From an uncultured Pseudomonadota bacterium (lineage in GTDB: Bacteria > Bdellovibrionota_B > Oligoflexia > Oligoflexales > CAILAO01): a stretch of 6,859 nt of DNA. Location of the stretch: the NCBI GenBank assembly GCA_903832105.1, contig CAILAO010000810.1:1-6859 (forward strand), read 5' to 3'. This document shows positions 1 through 6,040 of this stretch, piece after piece. A program made the position numbers and the translations under genes. Position 1 is the first letter of the stretch. The number at the start of each line of letters is the position of its first letter. The notes beneath the pieces were generated by a model. It searched no databases, had not been told where the DNA came from, and saw nothing but the letters and a program-made list of their open reading frames with translations.

Positions 1-114
1 GCGGGCGATCTCTTCTGCTGCCGCGTTATCAATATCAAAAGCAAGAGCCTTAGCAGAGTTCAGGATTATCCTGCTCAAATCCTCGATCTTATAAAAATCC
101 AGGTTTTGAAATGA
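1..114 (-). pseudogene. ruvB: RuvB fragment, N-terminal half missing, runs off left edge
   Basis: RuvB is the hexameric AAA+ motor that drives Holliday-junction branch migration with RuvA. The minus strand from base 114 to the edge is open and reads ...NLDFYKIEDLSRIIL... followed by DIDNAAAEEIAR. This matches the start of the small AAA+ subdomain of RuvB, roughly residues 180-215 of ~340, where the family has L-[DE]-F-Y, then a helix, then [ED]IxxxAxxxIARRSRGTPRIANR. The frame stays open upstream to beyond base 186 (TTG 186, GTG 171), but those codons do not resemble RuvB: there is no Walker A, Walker B or PLRDRFG segment. That region instead carries the promoter of the neighbouring toxin gene. 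I therefore infer a 5'-truncated remnant, broken near base 115-120. An intact ruvB presumably exists elsewhere. The homology call rests on memory of the family. The rest of the gene lies outside the window, so its 3' state is unknown. Confidence 0.62.
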
Positions 115-158
115 GACTGGCAGCGTGCCGGATTTGTGCCGGGCGTTGGATTTTTCCC

Positions 159-187
159 TTGATTTGTACACCCCGCAGGAGTACAAT
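159..187 (+). promoter_or_regulatory. sigma70-like promoter of the toxin-antitoxin operon
   Basis: A TTGATT -35 box (159-164) and a TACAAT -10 box (182-187) are separated by exactly 17 bases. This would place the transcript start near 194, about 23 bases upstream of the toxin start codon, leaving a short leader that holds the ribosome binding site. It is the best promoter match seen in the window. Confidence 0.6.
164..186. promoter_or_regulatory. inverted repeat, candidate antitoxin operator
   Basis: Perfect 6-base arms TTGTAC (164-169) and GTACAA (181-186) are separated by 11 bases. They lie across the promoter spacer and overlap the -35 and -10 boxes. An XRE-type antitoxin dimer bound here would block RNA polymerase, the usual autoregulation of HigBA-type modules. 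The symmetry is seen directly; the operator role is inferred. Confidence 0.45.
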
Positions 188-200
188 CGAATCTGATTGA

Positions 201-210
201 GGGGGAGAGG
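201..210 (+). promoter_or_regulatory. strong ribosome binding site that fixes the TTG toxin start
   Basis: The purine tract GGGGGAGAGG ends six bases before TTG 217. The first in-frame ATG, at 235, has no comparable purine tract in front of it, so this site decides for the TTG start. Confidence 0.6.
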
Positions 211-216
211 AAACCA

Positions 217-507
217 TTGAAACCGATAATACGCATGGTCGAAATCAGTAAACACGCGCACAAGCAACTTACGAACGTCCCCTCACACATCGTCAAAAAA
301 CTAATGGGTTGGGTAGCATCCGTAGAATTGGAAGGTCTTGAAAAAGTGCGGCGAATTCCTGGGTATCATGATGAACCGTTGAAAGGAAGCCGACAGGGGC
401 AGCGCTCAATACGATTGAGTAAAGCGTACCGAGCTATCTACGAAATCAAAAACAACGGAACAATTGAGTTCGTTAGCATTGAGGAAGTGAGTAAGCATGA
501 CTACTAA
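217..507 (+). CDS. RelE/HigB-like type II toxin
   Basis: The 96-residue protein has the size and layout of RelE/ParE-superfamily toxins, most of which are ribosome-dependent mRNA endonucleases. Two N-terminal helices (about residues 9-37) precede a basic beta-sheet region with RRIPGYHDEPLKGSRQGQRS (45-64). Next come RLSKAYRAIYEI (66-77) and the C-terminal strand IEFVSIEEVSKHDY (83-96). The ExxKHDY ending is typical of this toxin group, and the Arg/Lys/Tyr/His residues near the end are candidates for RNA cleavage. Translation starts at TTG 217 behind a strong Shine-Dalgarno sequence. The gene overlaps the antitoxin start by 11 bases, so the two are translationally linked, with the toxin first as in HigBA. 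Family membership is fairly sure. The exact subfamily (HigB versus RelE/StbE) and whether it is active are not. Confidence 0.82.
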   Translation: MKPIIRMVEISKHAHKQLTNVPSHIVKKLMGWVASVELEGLEKVRRIPGYHDEPLKGSRQGQRSIRLSKAYRAIYEIKNNGTIEFVSIEEVSKHDY

Positions 508-817
508 AAACAAAAAAAACAAAACTATGGTTTTTTTGGAAGGTCTAGCTGGTGGTTCGTTGACTTTTGGCGATTATCTCCGTGCCATCCGTGAAGGCGA
601 AGAAATGAGTCAGGTCGCTTTTGCGAAGCTGCTTGGCATCTCCCGAGCACATCTTTGTGACATCGAAAAAGGTCGCAAAATGGTGGGTCCCGCGAGAGCT
701 TGGGCTTGGGGGAAAAAGTTAGGTTACTCTCCAGCTCATTTTGTTGAACTAGCGCTCCAAGATATGATTGAAAAAGAAGGCCTCAAGAATTGCATCGTGA
801 GACTCGATGTAGCATGA
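497..817 (+). CDS. XRE-family HTH antitoxin
   Basis: This 106-residue partner of the upstream toxin has a basic N-terminal tail (TTKNKKNKT). A Cro/C1-type helix-turn-helix follows at about residues 24-78: LTFGDYLRAIREGEEMS, then QVAFAKLLGISRAHLCDIEK (39-58), where the second helix pair contacts DNA. The LGISRAHLCDIEKGRK segment is characteristic of HigA-like antitoxins paired with RelE/HigB toxins. The C-terminal tail (LALQDMIEKEGLKNCIVRLDVA) may wrap the toxin. The ATG lies inside the last codons of the toxin gene, so translation is probably coupled. The product should neutralise the toxin and repress the shared promoter through the inverted repeat at 164-186. That repression is inferred from family behaviour, not seen. 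Confidence 0.85.
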   Translation: MTTKNKKNKTMVFLEGLAGGSLTFGDYLRAIREGEEMSQVAFAKLLGISRAHLCDIEKGRKMVGPARAWAWGKKLGYSPAHFVELALQDMIEKEGLKNCIVRLDVA

Positions 818-905
818 TCTTTTTGCAGCTTAGTTTGCAATTCGAGGGGTCACACGGGGACGTAAAAGCTGAAGTTTTTAGATATAGATCACGTCAAAGT
901 TTTAT

Positions 906-971
906 GTCGATGTCTACGATGAAGTCCATGACTAGCTGAGTATTTAGGGCAATTGAGTATAGCCCCTAATC
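906..971 (+). repeat. dispersed repeat, left copy
   Basis: A ~66-base sequence whose two ends recur in inverted orientation at 6802-6859. The 23 bases at 949-971 match the reverse complement of 6802-6824 at 20 positions, including an unbroken 11-base block AGCCCCTAATC. The 20 bases from 906 (GTCGATGTCTACGATGAAGT) match the reverse complement of the window end at 16 of 20. The middle parts differ in length by about 8 bases. The 906 block is a degenerate six-base pattern (GTCnAY-like), so part of that match could be low complexity; the 949-971 match is not. The repeat contains most of the terminator hairpin of the toxin-antitoxin operon. Confidence 0.55.
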
Positions 972-976
972 TTTTT
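944..976 (+). terminator. Rho-independent terminator-like hairpin after the TA operon
   Basis: TTAGGG (944-949) pairs with CCCTAA (964-969). The stem can be extended by a G-C pair across a one-base bulge, and TCTTTTT (970-976) follows on the plus strand. It lies 127 bases after the antitoxin stop and 17 bases beyond the stop of the converging minus-strand operon. No T-run follows the hairpin on the minus strand, so it serves the plus direction better. The stem is short and the loop is large (~14 bases), so strength is uncertain. Confidence 0.5.
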
Positions 977-992
977 ACAAATAGAGATAATT

Positions 993-3026
993 TCACTCTT
1001 TTATCGCTGCCCTGAAAATCCGATCTCCGACCTCTAACTGATCCATGATATTTAACCCGCGCACAACCCGCGCAAAGACCGTGTATTGTCCATCTAAATG
1101 AAGATTCGGGTCATGATTAAAGAAAAACTGGCACCCTGCGGTATCTTTTCCTGCTGTAGCCATACCGATGGTCCCTCGATCGTGCGAGGTTAATGTCACA
1201 GTATCGCGAATGAGATATCCAGGACCTCCGTAGCCGTCCCCCCGGGGATCTCCCCCTTGTGCCACGAAGTGTGGAACAACCCTATGAAAAGTTAGATGAT
1301 TATAAAATCCCTTCTTAACGAGGTTTAAAAAACTTAAGGAAACAATGGGCGCATCCCGCGTCGTTATGATCTCAATAGGACCTCGCTCGGTTTCCAACAA
1401 GACATTAACACCCACCGCCCGTTCAATCTCGGCCATCGAAGGAGTTGCTCCTTCAACACGACTCGCCACCGGAATTCTGTGACTTACATCAACACCTGTG
1501 ATCTTTTTATAGGCTGAGGCTGCGGCCATAACCACGACACGTTCAGGATCGTTTAAGGCTTCTTCAAGAACGGGAACTTCTGAAGGTCCACCGATAGCTT
1601 CAAGCGCGCCCAAAATAGCAAGTCGTGTTTCTAAATAGTCCGCGCCATTCATCGAACGGTATACCCTTGCTAGGTCGGCTGCAAAATCCGTCCATTGATG
1701 CGAAGCTGCAAAGTCAGCTGACAACGATGTTAGCACAAGATCGCCCTTACCAAGTGCAGCGCGAAGGATATCCTTCAACTCGGGTGGAATCTTTTCTTCT
1801 GAAACCTTGCCCCACGCCTCGATGGCCGCGCCTGCCACACGAACTTCGTCGGAAGTCGCAAGTTGCAATAACTTTTCCAAGTCTGCCGCGTCAGCATAGA
1901 CCCCTAATTGTCTAACGGCTGAAAGTCTAACCATCTCACTTGTAGACTCAAGAGCCTCCATCACCCGCTCTCTCGCCAATTCTTTCCTAATTGCGACAAG
2001 CGTTTCAAGGCATGTCATTTTGATCCATTGTGAAGGATGAACTTGCAGCAACCGCTCAATGTCTGCAAATATCGTCTCAGCATTCCCGCCAAACTTCGCC
2101 AGGCTTGTTAATGCCTCACTAATCACCTGAGTGCTGGGATCTTTCAATGCAGTCTTTAAGGCTTCTAAGATTGCAGATGAGGCTTGACTATTTCCGAGAG
2201 CGCGTGCGGCTTCGACGCGTGCTCCCCACCAAGGGTCAAGGCTTAGCCTTTCGATAAGCCGATCGGTCACATCAGCCGCTTTGATCTTTCCTAAAGCTCT
2301 TATTAAAAAACATCGTGCTTTTCTGGACGACGTCCCCCTCAGAGCAGAATAGAGTTCCTGTAAGGGATACTGAGCGGGATCGCCACGATAACGGGCAAGG
2401 GCAAAGGCTGCGGGAAGAGCTATAAACTCCTTCTCACGAGTAAGGTCTATAAGACGCTTTAAAAGTCCTGGAGGCGTTTCCCATTCCACAGTGCTTTGAA
2501 GCCATAAAACCCCTAGCCCTTGCGCAAGTCCCGACAAGACTTCCGGACGAATTTCCCTTTTCAGCTCCGCAGCAAAGAAAGGCACGGTTTCGCGCTTTCC
2601 GATACGACCAAGGGCTAAAAAAAGCGTTTTACGCGCACCAGGGGATTTCTCTTTAGAAACATGCTCCCATAAAATCTGATAGCCCTCATCCCCACCGATA
2701 AGCCCCATCCCGAAAATCGCCGCACTTCTCACGCTAGGTCTTGTGGAGTCCAAAAATGGCTTCATCAATTGAATCGACGATGGATCACCGATTCTTCCTA
2801 ACGCTTCCAACGCTCTAACGACGATACGTTGCGACGAGTCTTTTAACGCCTCAGTTAAAACCGGATCTCCGACTCGTCTTTGATCTTCCGCCTCTAAAAT
2901 CCGATACATCATATCTTTCTCAAGTTTCTCATGATCATCAAAAACATCTTCAGAAGCAAAAACGGGATTATTTAATGACGCACCAAGAACTATCATCATC
3001 GTTATAAAAGTCCCAAGTAGTTTCAT
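993..3026 (-). CDS. Secreted HEAT-repeat protein with C-terminal cyclophilin domain
   Basis: This is a predicted exported peptidyl-prolyl cis-trans isomerase of 677 residues from ATG 3026. A Sec signal peptide (MKLLGTFITMMIVLGASLNN, then PVFA before SED) is likely cut after residue 24; there is no lipobox Cys. Residues ~55-505 are HEAT-like helical repeats with recurring ALGRIGDP-type turns. A cyclophilin domain fills about 540-677. Active-site equivalents of human CypA are Arg582 (FHRVV), Phe587 and Gln590 (HFVAQGG), Ala623, Phe635 (CQFFF) and Leu644. Met61 is replaced by Val, Trp121 by His643 and His126 by Tyr648, with HLDGQY being common in bacterial cyclophilins, so activity is plausible. 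A TTG start at 3038 would add four residues, but GGGGGA sits four bases before the ATG. It is the last gene of a four-gene operon, 14 bases after the glycosyltransferase. The partner bound by the repeats is unknown. Confidence 0.88.
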   Translation of the reverse strand: MKLLGTFITMMIVLGASLNNPVFASEDVFDDHEKLEKDMMYRILEAEDQRRVGDPVLTEALKDSSQRIVVRALEALGRIGDPSSIQLMKPFLDSTRPSVRSAAIFGMGLIGGDEGYQILWEHVSKEKSPGARKTLFLALGRIGKRETVPFFAAELKREIRPEVLSGLAQGLGVLWLQSTVEWETPPGLLKRLIDLTREKEFIALPAAFALARYRGDPAQYPLQELYSALRGTSSRKARCFLIRALGKIKAADVTDRLIERLSLDPWWGARVEAARALGNSQASSAILEALKTALKDPSTQVISEALTSLAKFGGNAETIFADIERLLQVHPSQWIKMTCLETLVAIRKELARERVMEALESTSEMVRLSAVRQLGVYADAADLEKLLQLATSDEVRVAGAAIEAWGKVSEEKIPPELKDILRAALGKGDLVLTSLSADFAASHQWTDFAADLARVYRSMNGADYLETRLAILGALEAIGGPSEVPVLEEALNDPERVVVMAAASAYKKITGVDVSHRIPVASRVEGATPSMAEIERAVGVNVLLETERGPIEIITTRDAPIVSLSFLNLVKKGFYNHLTFHRVVPHFVAQGGDPRGDGYGGPGYLIRDTVTLTSHDRGTIGMATAGKDTAGCQFFFNHDPNLHLDGQYTVFARVVRGLNIMDQLEVGDRIFRAAIKE

Positions 3027-3040
3027 GCGATCCCCCAAAC

Positions 3041-3778
3041 TTACTTTTTAAATTTGTAATCCCCTCGCGAGAGCCACTTTTCAATGAAGCAGTACAAAAT
3101 AATGAAAAGATATCGCGACCCCATCTCCTTGATCTTTAACTTCGACTCTCCCGTCTTTCGGTTGATCCAATCATTGGGGATGACCGTGTAAGAATATCCG
3201 CGGACAATCGCTTTTAGGGGAAGTTCGACGGTGAGGTTAAAGTGATGGCTTAAAAACGGTTTCATACCTTCCACAGCGCTTCTTCGATAGAGTTTGAAGG
3301 CGTTTGTGACGTCGTTATACCGTAGTCCAAATAAAATCTGAATCAAGAGGTTTGCTAAACGATTAAAAACAAGCTTCACAAATGGGTAATCAATAAGCCT
3401 TGATTGACGGCTGAATCTCGTACCAAAGACGCAGTCGACATTTTTTTCTTCCATGGCGCGGAAAAATCGAACCAAGTCTTCGGGGCGATCCGAGGCGTCT
3501 GCCATATACACAGCAACAGCGTCACCGGAAAAATTCTCAAGACCTGCGCGCACGGCAAAACCATATCCATTCGGCGGTTTATTATTAATGTAACGAAAGG
3601 TCGGAATCTCGCGCGCAAGTTCCTTTAAAATCGTTTCTGTATCATCTTTTGAGTTATCGTTAACGACTAAGATTTCATGATCAATATTTTCCGCTTTTAG
3701 GCGCTCAAAAAGCGCCACGACTGTGTTTCGGACACAACCTTCTTCGTTATAGGCTGGAATTGCAACAGAAAGTCTCAT
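3041..3778 (-). CDS. Family 2 glycosyltransferase, DPM1/GtrB-like
   Basis: A 245-residue GT-A fold enzyme like dolichyl/polyprenyl-phosphate sugar transferases, which move a sugar from a nucleotide donor to a lipid phosphate at the cytoplasmic membrane face. Visible motifs are MRLSVAIPAYNEE at the N terminus, the nucleotide-binding VVNDNSKDDT (38-47), the metal-binding region ADASD (93-97, with Asp94 and Asp97) and the late NRKTGESK (206-213), which matches the RxxGxSK motif of this family. The tail YLFIILYCFIEKWL (~223-236) is hydrophobic and may lie in or on the membrane. The two-TM anchor of GtrB and the long C-terminal domain of some DPM1 relatives are absent. I chose ATG 3778 because the family usually starts right at this strand. 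A GTG at 3835 would add 19 unusual residues and overlap the preceding gene by 22 bases. The preceding SDR genes may supply its donor sugar. Acceptor and sugar are unknown. Confidence 0.85.
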   Translation of the reverse strand: MRLSVAIPAYNEEGCVRNTVVALFERLKAENIDHEILVVNDNSKDDTETILKELAREIPTFRYINNKPPNGYGFAVRAGLENFSGDAVAVYMADASDRPEDLVRFFRAMEEKNVDCVFGTRFSRQSRLIDYPFVKLVFNRLANLLIQILFGLRYNDVTNAFKLYRRSAVEGMKPFLSHHFNLTVELPLKAIVRGYSYTVIPNDWINRKTGESKLKIKEMGSRYLFIILYCFIEKWLSRGDYKFKK

Positions 3779-3813
3779 GGGTATTTCGGACGCCCCTCGT
3801 GAAACCGTCAATA

Positions 3814-4887
3814 TTACTTGCTCCGATCCTGGCACGCAGCCACGATCTCTTTTAAAATTCTTGGCATATCGTACTCATAACGCCATGCGGGATAATCCTT
3901 TTTAAATTTTCTCACATCACTGACGTACCAAATGTGATCTCCAATTCTTGCCTGATCGGACATGACACGATTCAACTCACGTCCAGCCAATTCTTCTGTC
4001 ATCCGAATGGCTTCCTGCATGGAGCAATGACTATGTCTTGATCCACCCATATTATAGACCGCGCCGGGACCGCCCTGCTCAGGATTTTGATAGTAGTGCC
4101 AAAAGGCGTTTACGAGATCATAGGAGTGAATGTTGTCGCGAACCTGTTTTCCCTTGTACCCAAAGATCGTATATGACTTCCCTGTCACACAGCACTTGGC
4201 AAGATACGCCAGAAAGCCGTGTAATTCAGCGCCTGAATGCGCCGGACCCGTCAAACAACCACCTCGGAACGTCGCTGTCTTTATGCCAAAATATCGCCCA
4301 TACTCTTGCGCCATGACATCCGCAGCAACTTTACTCGCTCCGAAAAGGCTATGCTTCGATTGGTCGATGCTCATTGATTCGTCGATTCCGTGTTCCGCGT
4401 AGCGATGTTCTGGTGAAAGCTCCCATCTAGTTTCTTTTTCAATCAGAGGCAAGCTGTTAGGAAGGTCGCCATACACTTTATTCGTGGAAGTAAAGATAAA
4501 AACAGCGTCCGGGACATGCTTACGAGTGGCTTCCAGCATTACAAGCGTTCCGTTTGCGTTAACGGTGAAGTCCGTAAAAGGTTCCTTTGCAGCCCAGTCA
4601 TGACTTGGCTGTGCTGCGGAATGAACAACGAGTTTTACTGATCGCCCGTATTTTTCGAAGATTTTGTTGATCGCGCGTTCATCTCGAATATCAGCATCGA
4701 GATGCGTAAACCGCTTTAAGGTCTTTTTTAATTGCTCGGTATTCCATGCGGTCGATCCTTCCTTACCGAAAAAATATTCCCTCATGTTGTTATCGATACC
4801 AACAATATCCATCCCTTTTTCGTGGAAAAACTTTACGGTTTCACTTCCGATGAGACCCGATGATCCTGTGACAATAGCTATTGACAT
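3814..4887 (-). CDS. Extended SDR, CDP-tyvelose epimerase-like, with Phe at the catalytic Tyr position
   Basis: This 357-residue NAD(P)-dependent nucleotide-sugar epimerase/dehydratase-like protein has the Rossmann glycine motif TGSSGLIGS (7-15), acidic Asp32 at the end of beta-2 (ribose contact, suggesting NAD), and HSAAQPSHDW (89-98). FTSTNKVYGD (132-141) closely resembles CDP-tyvelose epimerase RfbE. GYKGKQVRDNIH is the SDR sugar-nucleotide region. The YxxxK motif reads SLFGASK: Phe182 (codon at 4342-4344, TTC) stands where Tyr is normally the acid/base, while Lys186 is kept. My recollection is that some close relatives share this SLFGASK form, so it may be a family trait rather than damage. 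The start is ATG 4887, with GGGAG seven bases upstream. It lies 28 bases after the other SDR and 35 bases before the glycosyltransferase start. Substrate unknown. Confidence 0.85.
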   Translation of the reverse strand: MSIAIVTGSSGLIGSETVKFFHEKGMDIVGIDNNMREYFFGKEGSTAWNTEQLKKTLKRFTHLDADIRDERAINKIFEKYGRSVKLVVHSAAQPSHDWAAKEPFTDFTVNANGTLVMLEATRKHVPDAVFIFTSTNKVYGDLPNSLPLIEKETRWELSPEHRYAEHGIDESMSIDQSKHSLFGASKVAADVMAQEYGRYFGIKTATFRGGCLTGPAHSGAELHGFLAYLAKCCVTGKSYTIFGYKGKQVRDNIHSYDLVNAFWHYYQNPEQGGPGAVYNMGGSRHSHCSMQEAIRMTEELAGRELNRVMSDQARIGDHIWYVSDVRKFKKDYPAWRYEYDMPRILKEIVAACQDRSK

Positions 4888-4894
4888 ACTAATT

Positions 4895-4899
4895 CTCCC
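4895..4899 (-). promoter_or_regulatory. ribosome binding site of the second SDR gene
   Basis: On the minus strand GGGAG precedes ATG 4887 by seven bases, within the 28-base gap between the two SDR genes. It supports both the start and independent initiation on a shared transcript. Confidence 0.55.
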
Positions 4900-4915
4900 A
4901 AAAAAGTCAAAAAAA

Positions 4916-5977
4916 CTAGGCGAAAATCGGTTTTAACAAAGATTCGCTTTTCTTAATCCACTGTGCAATATCCCGGACAATGGTCGCAACATCACGTTCG
5001 GGACGCCAGTCAAACGTTCTCTCAGCTCGTCCATAATCTGTGACATACCACGGGATATCAACACTCGAAGTCTCGGGTTGGGCACCAATAGGAACGCCTT
5101 GCCCCAAAACCTCCTGACACAAAGTTGTTAGCTCGCAAAGCGATGTCGAAATGCGAGTTCCTCCTCCAACATTAAAAACCTGTCCGGAATGCCGATCGAT
5201 AGCATCCATCTCTTTCGTGATTAATGTGAACAAATCCTTCGGATGAAGAAGATCTCTCACCTGCTTCCCTCGCCCCCCAAAACCCATGTATTGCAATGGC
5301 TTGCCGAAATAATGGTGAGCAACCCACATGGTGAACACTCCTTGGTCAACCTTCCCGAACTGTCCGGGACCGGCAATAACGCCGCAGCGGTTGATGAGGA
5401 CTTTGAGATTGTATAGATAGGCGTACTCCTGGGCCATCATCTCCGAAGCAAGTTTAGAAGCCCCATAGAGGGAACGCGGCTCTGACGTGATAAATTCTTC
5501 GGTAATACCTTTGCTGGATAAGCCAGGTTCATGCGACTTTGCGAGTTCGAATCTTGTGTCACGTTCCGCTAATTCAAGACGTTTAAGTGGGTCAATCGAA
5601 TAGACACGCGATGTTGAGAGGAAAATGAAACCGCCGCATCTCTTGCGCGCAAACTCAAGACAATTAAGAGTCCCCGTCAAATTCGTCTGCAGCACATAAT
5701 CGGGTGATCCCGTCACGCCCGCGAGAACGCTCGGCTCTGCCGATGCCTCGATCATGAAGTCAAAATCTCCCGGCAGATCATTCAAGTCAGACGGAATACG
5801 AATGTCGCCATGTCTGAAATCAATCCCCTTTTCCTTGAATTGATTTAAGTTCAATTCCGAACCACGGCGACGAAGATTATCAAAAACAACAACCTCCGTT
5901 TTCGGTGACCTCTCTCGAAACTCGAACGCGAGAGACGAACCAACAAAACCGGCACCACCTGTAATGAGAATTTTCAT
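4916..5977 (-). CDS. Extended SDR nucleotide-sugar epimerase, CDP-paratose 2-epimerase-like
   Basis: This 353-residue extended short-chain dehydrogenase/reductase probably epimerises or otherwise modifies a nucleotide-linked sugar in the cytoplasm. It opens with the NAD-binding strand MKILITGGAGFVGSSLA (TGGxGxxG at 6-13) and has Asp33 at the end of beta-2. The catalytic set is complete: LSTSRVYS (120-127) supplies Ser/Thr, and Tyr171 and Lys175 form YGASK. GRGKQVRDLLHPKDL (235-249) and VFNVGGG (268-273) are typical of the paratose/tyvelose epimerase branch. It is the first gene of the minus-strand operon. The next gene is a paralogue-like SDR sharing SLxGASKxA, MAQEY and GKQVRD blocks, so the pair may come from an old duplication or form a two-step pathway. 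The ATG at 5977 has only a weak AGG purine signal in front. The exact substrate cannot be told from sequence. Confidence 0.85.
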   Translation of the reverse strand: MKILITGGAGFVGSSLAFEFRERSPKTEVVVFDNLRRRGSELNLNQFKEKGIDFRHGDIRIPSDLNDLPGDFDFMIEASAEPSVLAGVTGSPDYVLQTNLTGTLNCLEFARKRCGGFIFLSTSRVYSIDPLKRLELAERDTRFELAKSHEPGLSSKGITEEFITSEPRSLYGASKLASEMMAQEYAYLYNLKVLINRCGVIAGPGQFGKVDQGVFTMWVAHHYFGKPLQYMGFGGRGKQVRDLLHPKDLFTLITKEMDAIDRHSGQVFNVGGGTRISTSLCELTTLCQEVLGQGVPIGAQPETSSVDIPWYVTDYGRAERTFDWRPERDVATIVRDIAQWIKKSESLLKPIFA

Positions 5978-6010
5978 AGACCTGACGGGCCCTTATTTTT
6001 AATCTAAGTA

Positions 6011-6039
6011 CCCATACTCTTTAGTTATTTAAAAGACAA
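6011..6039 (-). promoter_or_regulatory. weak candidate promoter of the sugar operon
   Basis: On the minus strand TTGTCT (6034-6039) and TATGGG (6011-6016) are separated by 17 bases, placing a start site about 30 bases ahead of ATG 5977. The -10 match is poor, so this is only the best candidate seen close to the gene. Confidence 0.2.
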
Positions 6040-6040
6040 T

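Noticed and set aside
125..142. Short direct repeat GTGCCGG (125-131 and 136-142) near the ruvB break.
   Set aside because: Seven bases is too short to claim an attachment site or insertion end without a comparison genome.
75..296. Minus-strand ATG open frame (73 codons) across the toxin promoter.
   Set aside because: It is in a different frame from the RuvB remnant, overlaps the toxin gene antisense, and has a Cys/Ser-rich random composition.
818..943. Possible coding remnant after the antitoxin, for example a frame reading KFYVDVYDEVHD before a stop.
   Set aside because: Only short open runs with no start or family signal. The apparent protein pattern comes from the dispersed repeat.
1625..1915. 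Plus-strand open frame inside the HEAT-cyclophilin gene.
   Set aside because: Antisense shadow of a long, well-supported coding region, with no plausible ribosome binding site or motif.
3779..3835. GTG start at 3835 for the glycosyltransferase, giving a 22-base overlap with the SDR gene.
   Set aside because: The 19 added residues do not resemble the family, which usually begins at the MRLSVAIPAYNEE strand. The ATG at 3778 is preferred, although its Shine-Dalgarno signal is also weak.
4038..4402. Two overlapping plus-strand open frames inside the second SDR gene.
   Set aside because: Antisense shadows of a conserved enzyme gene with no recognisable protein features.
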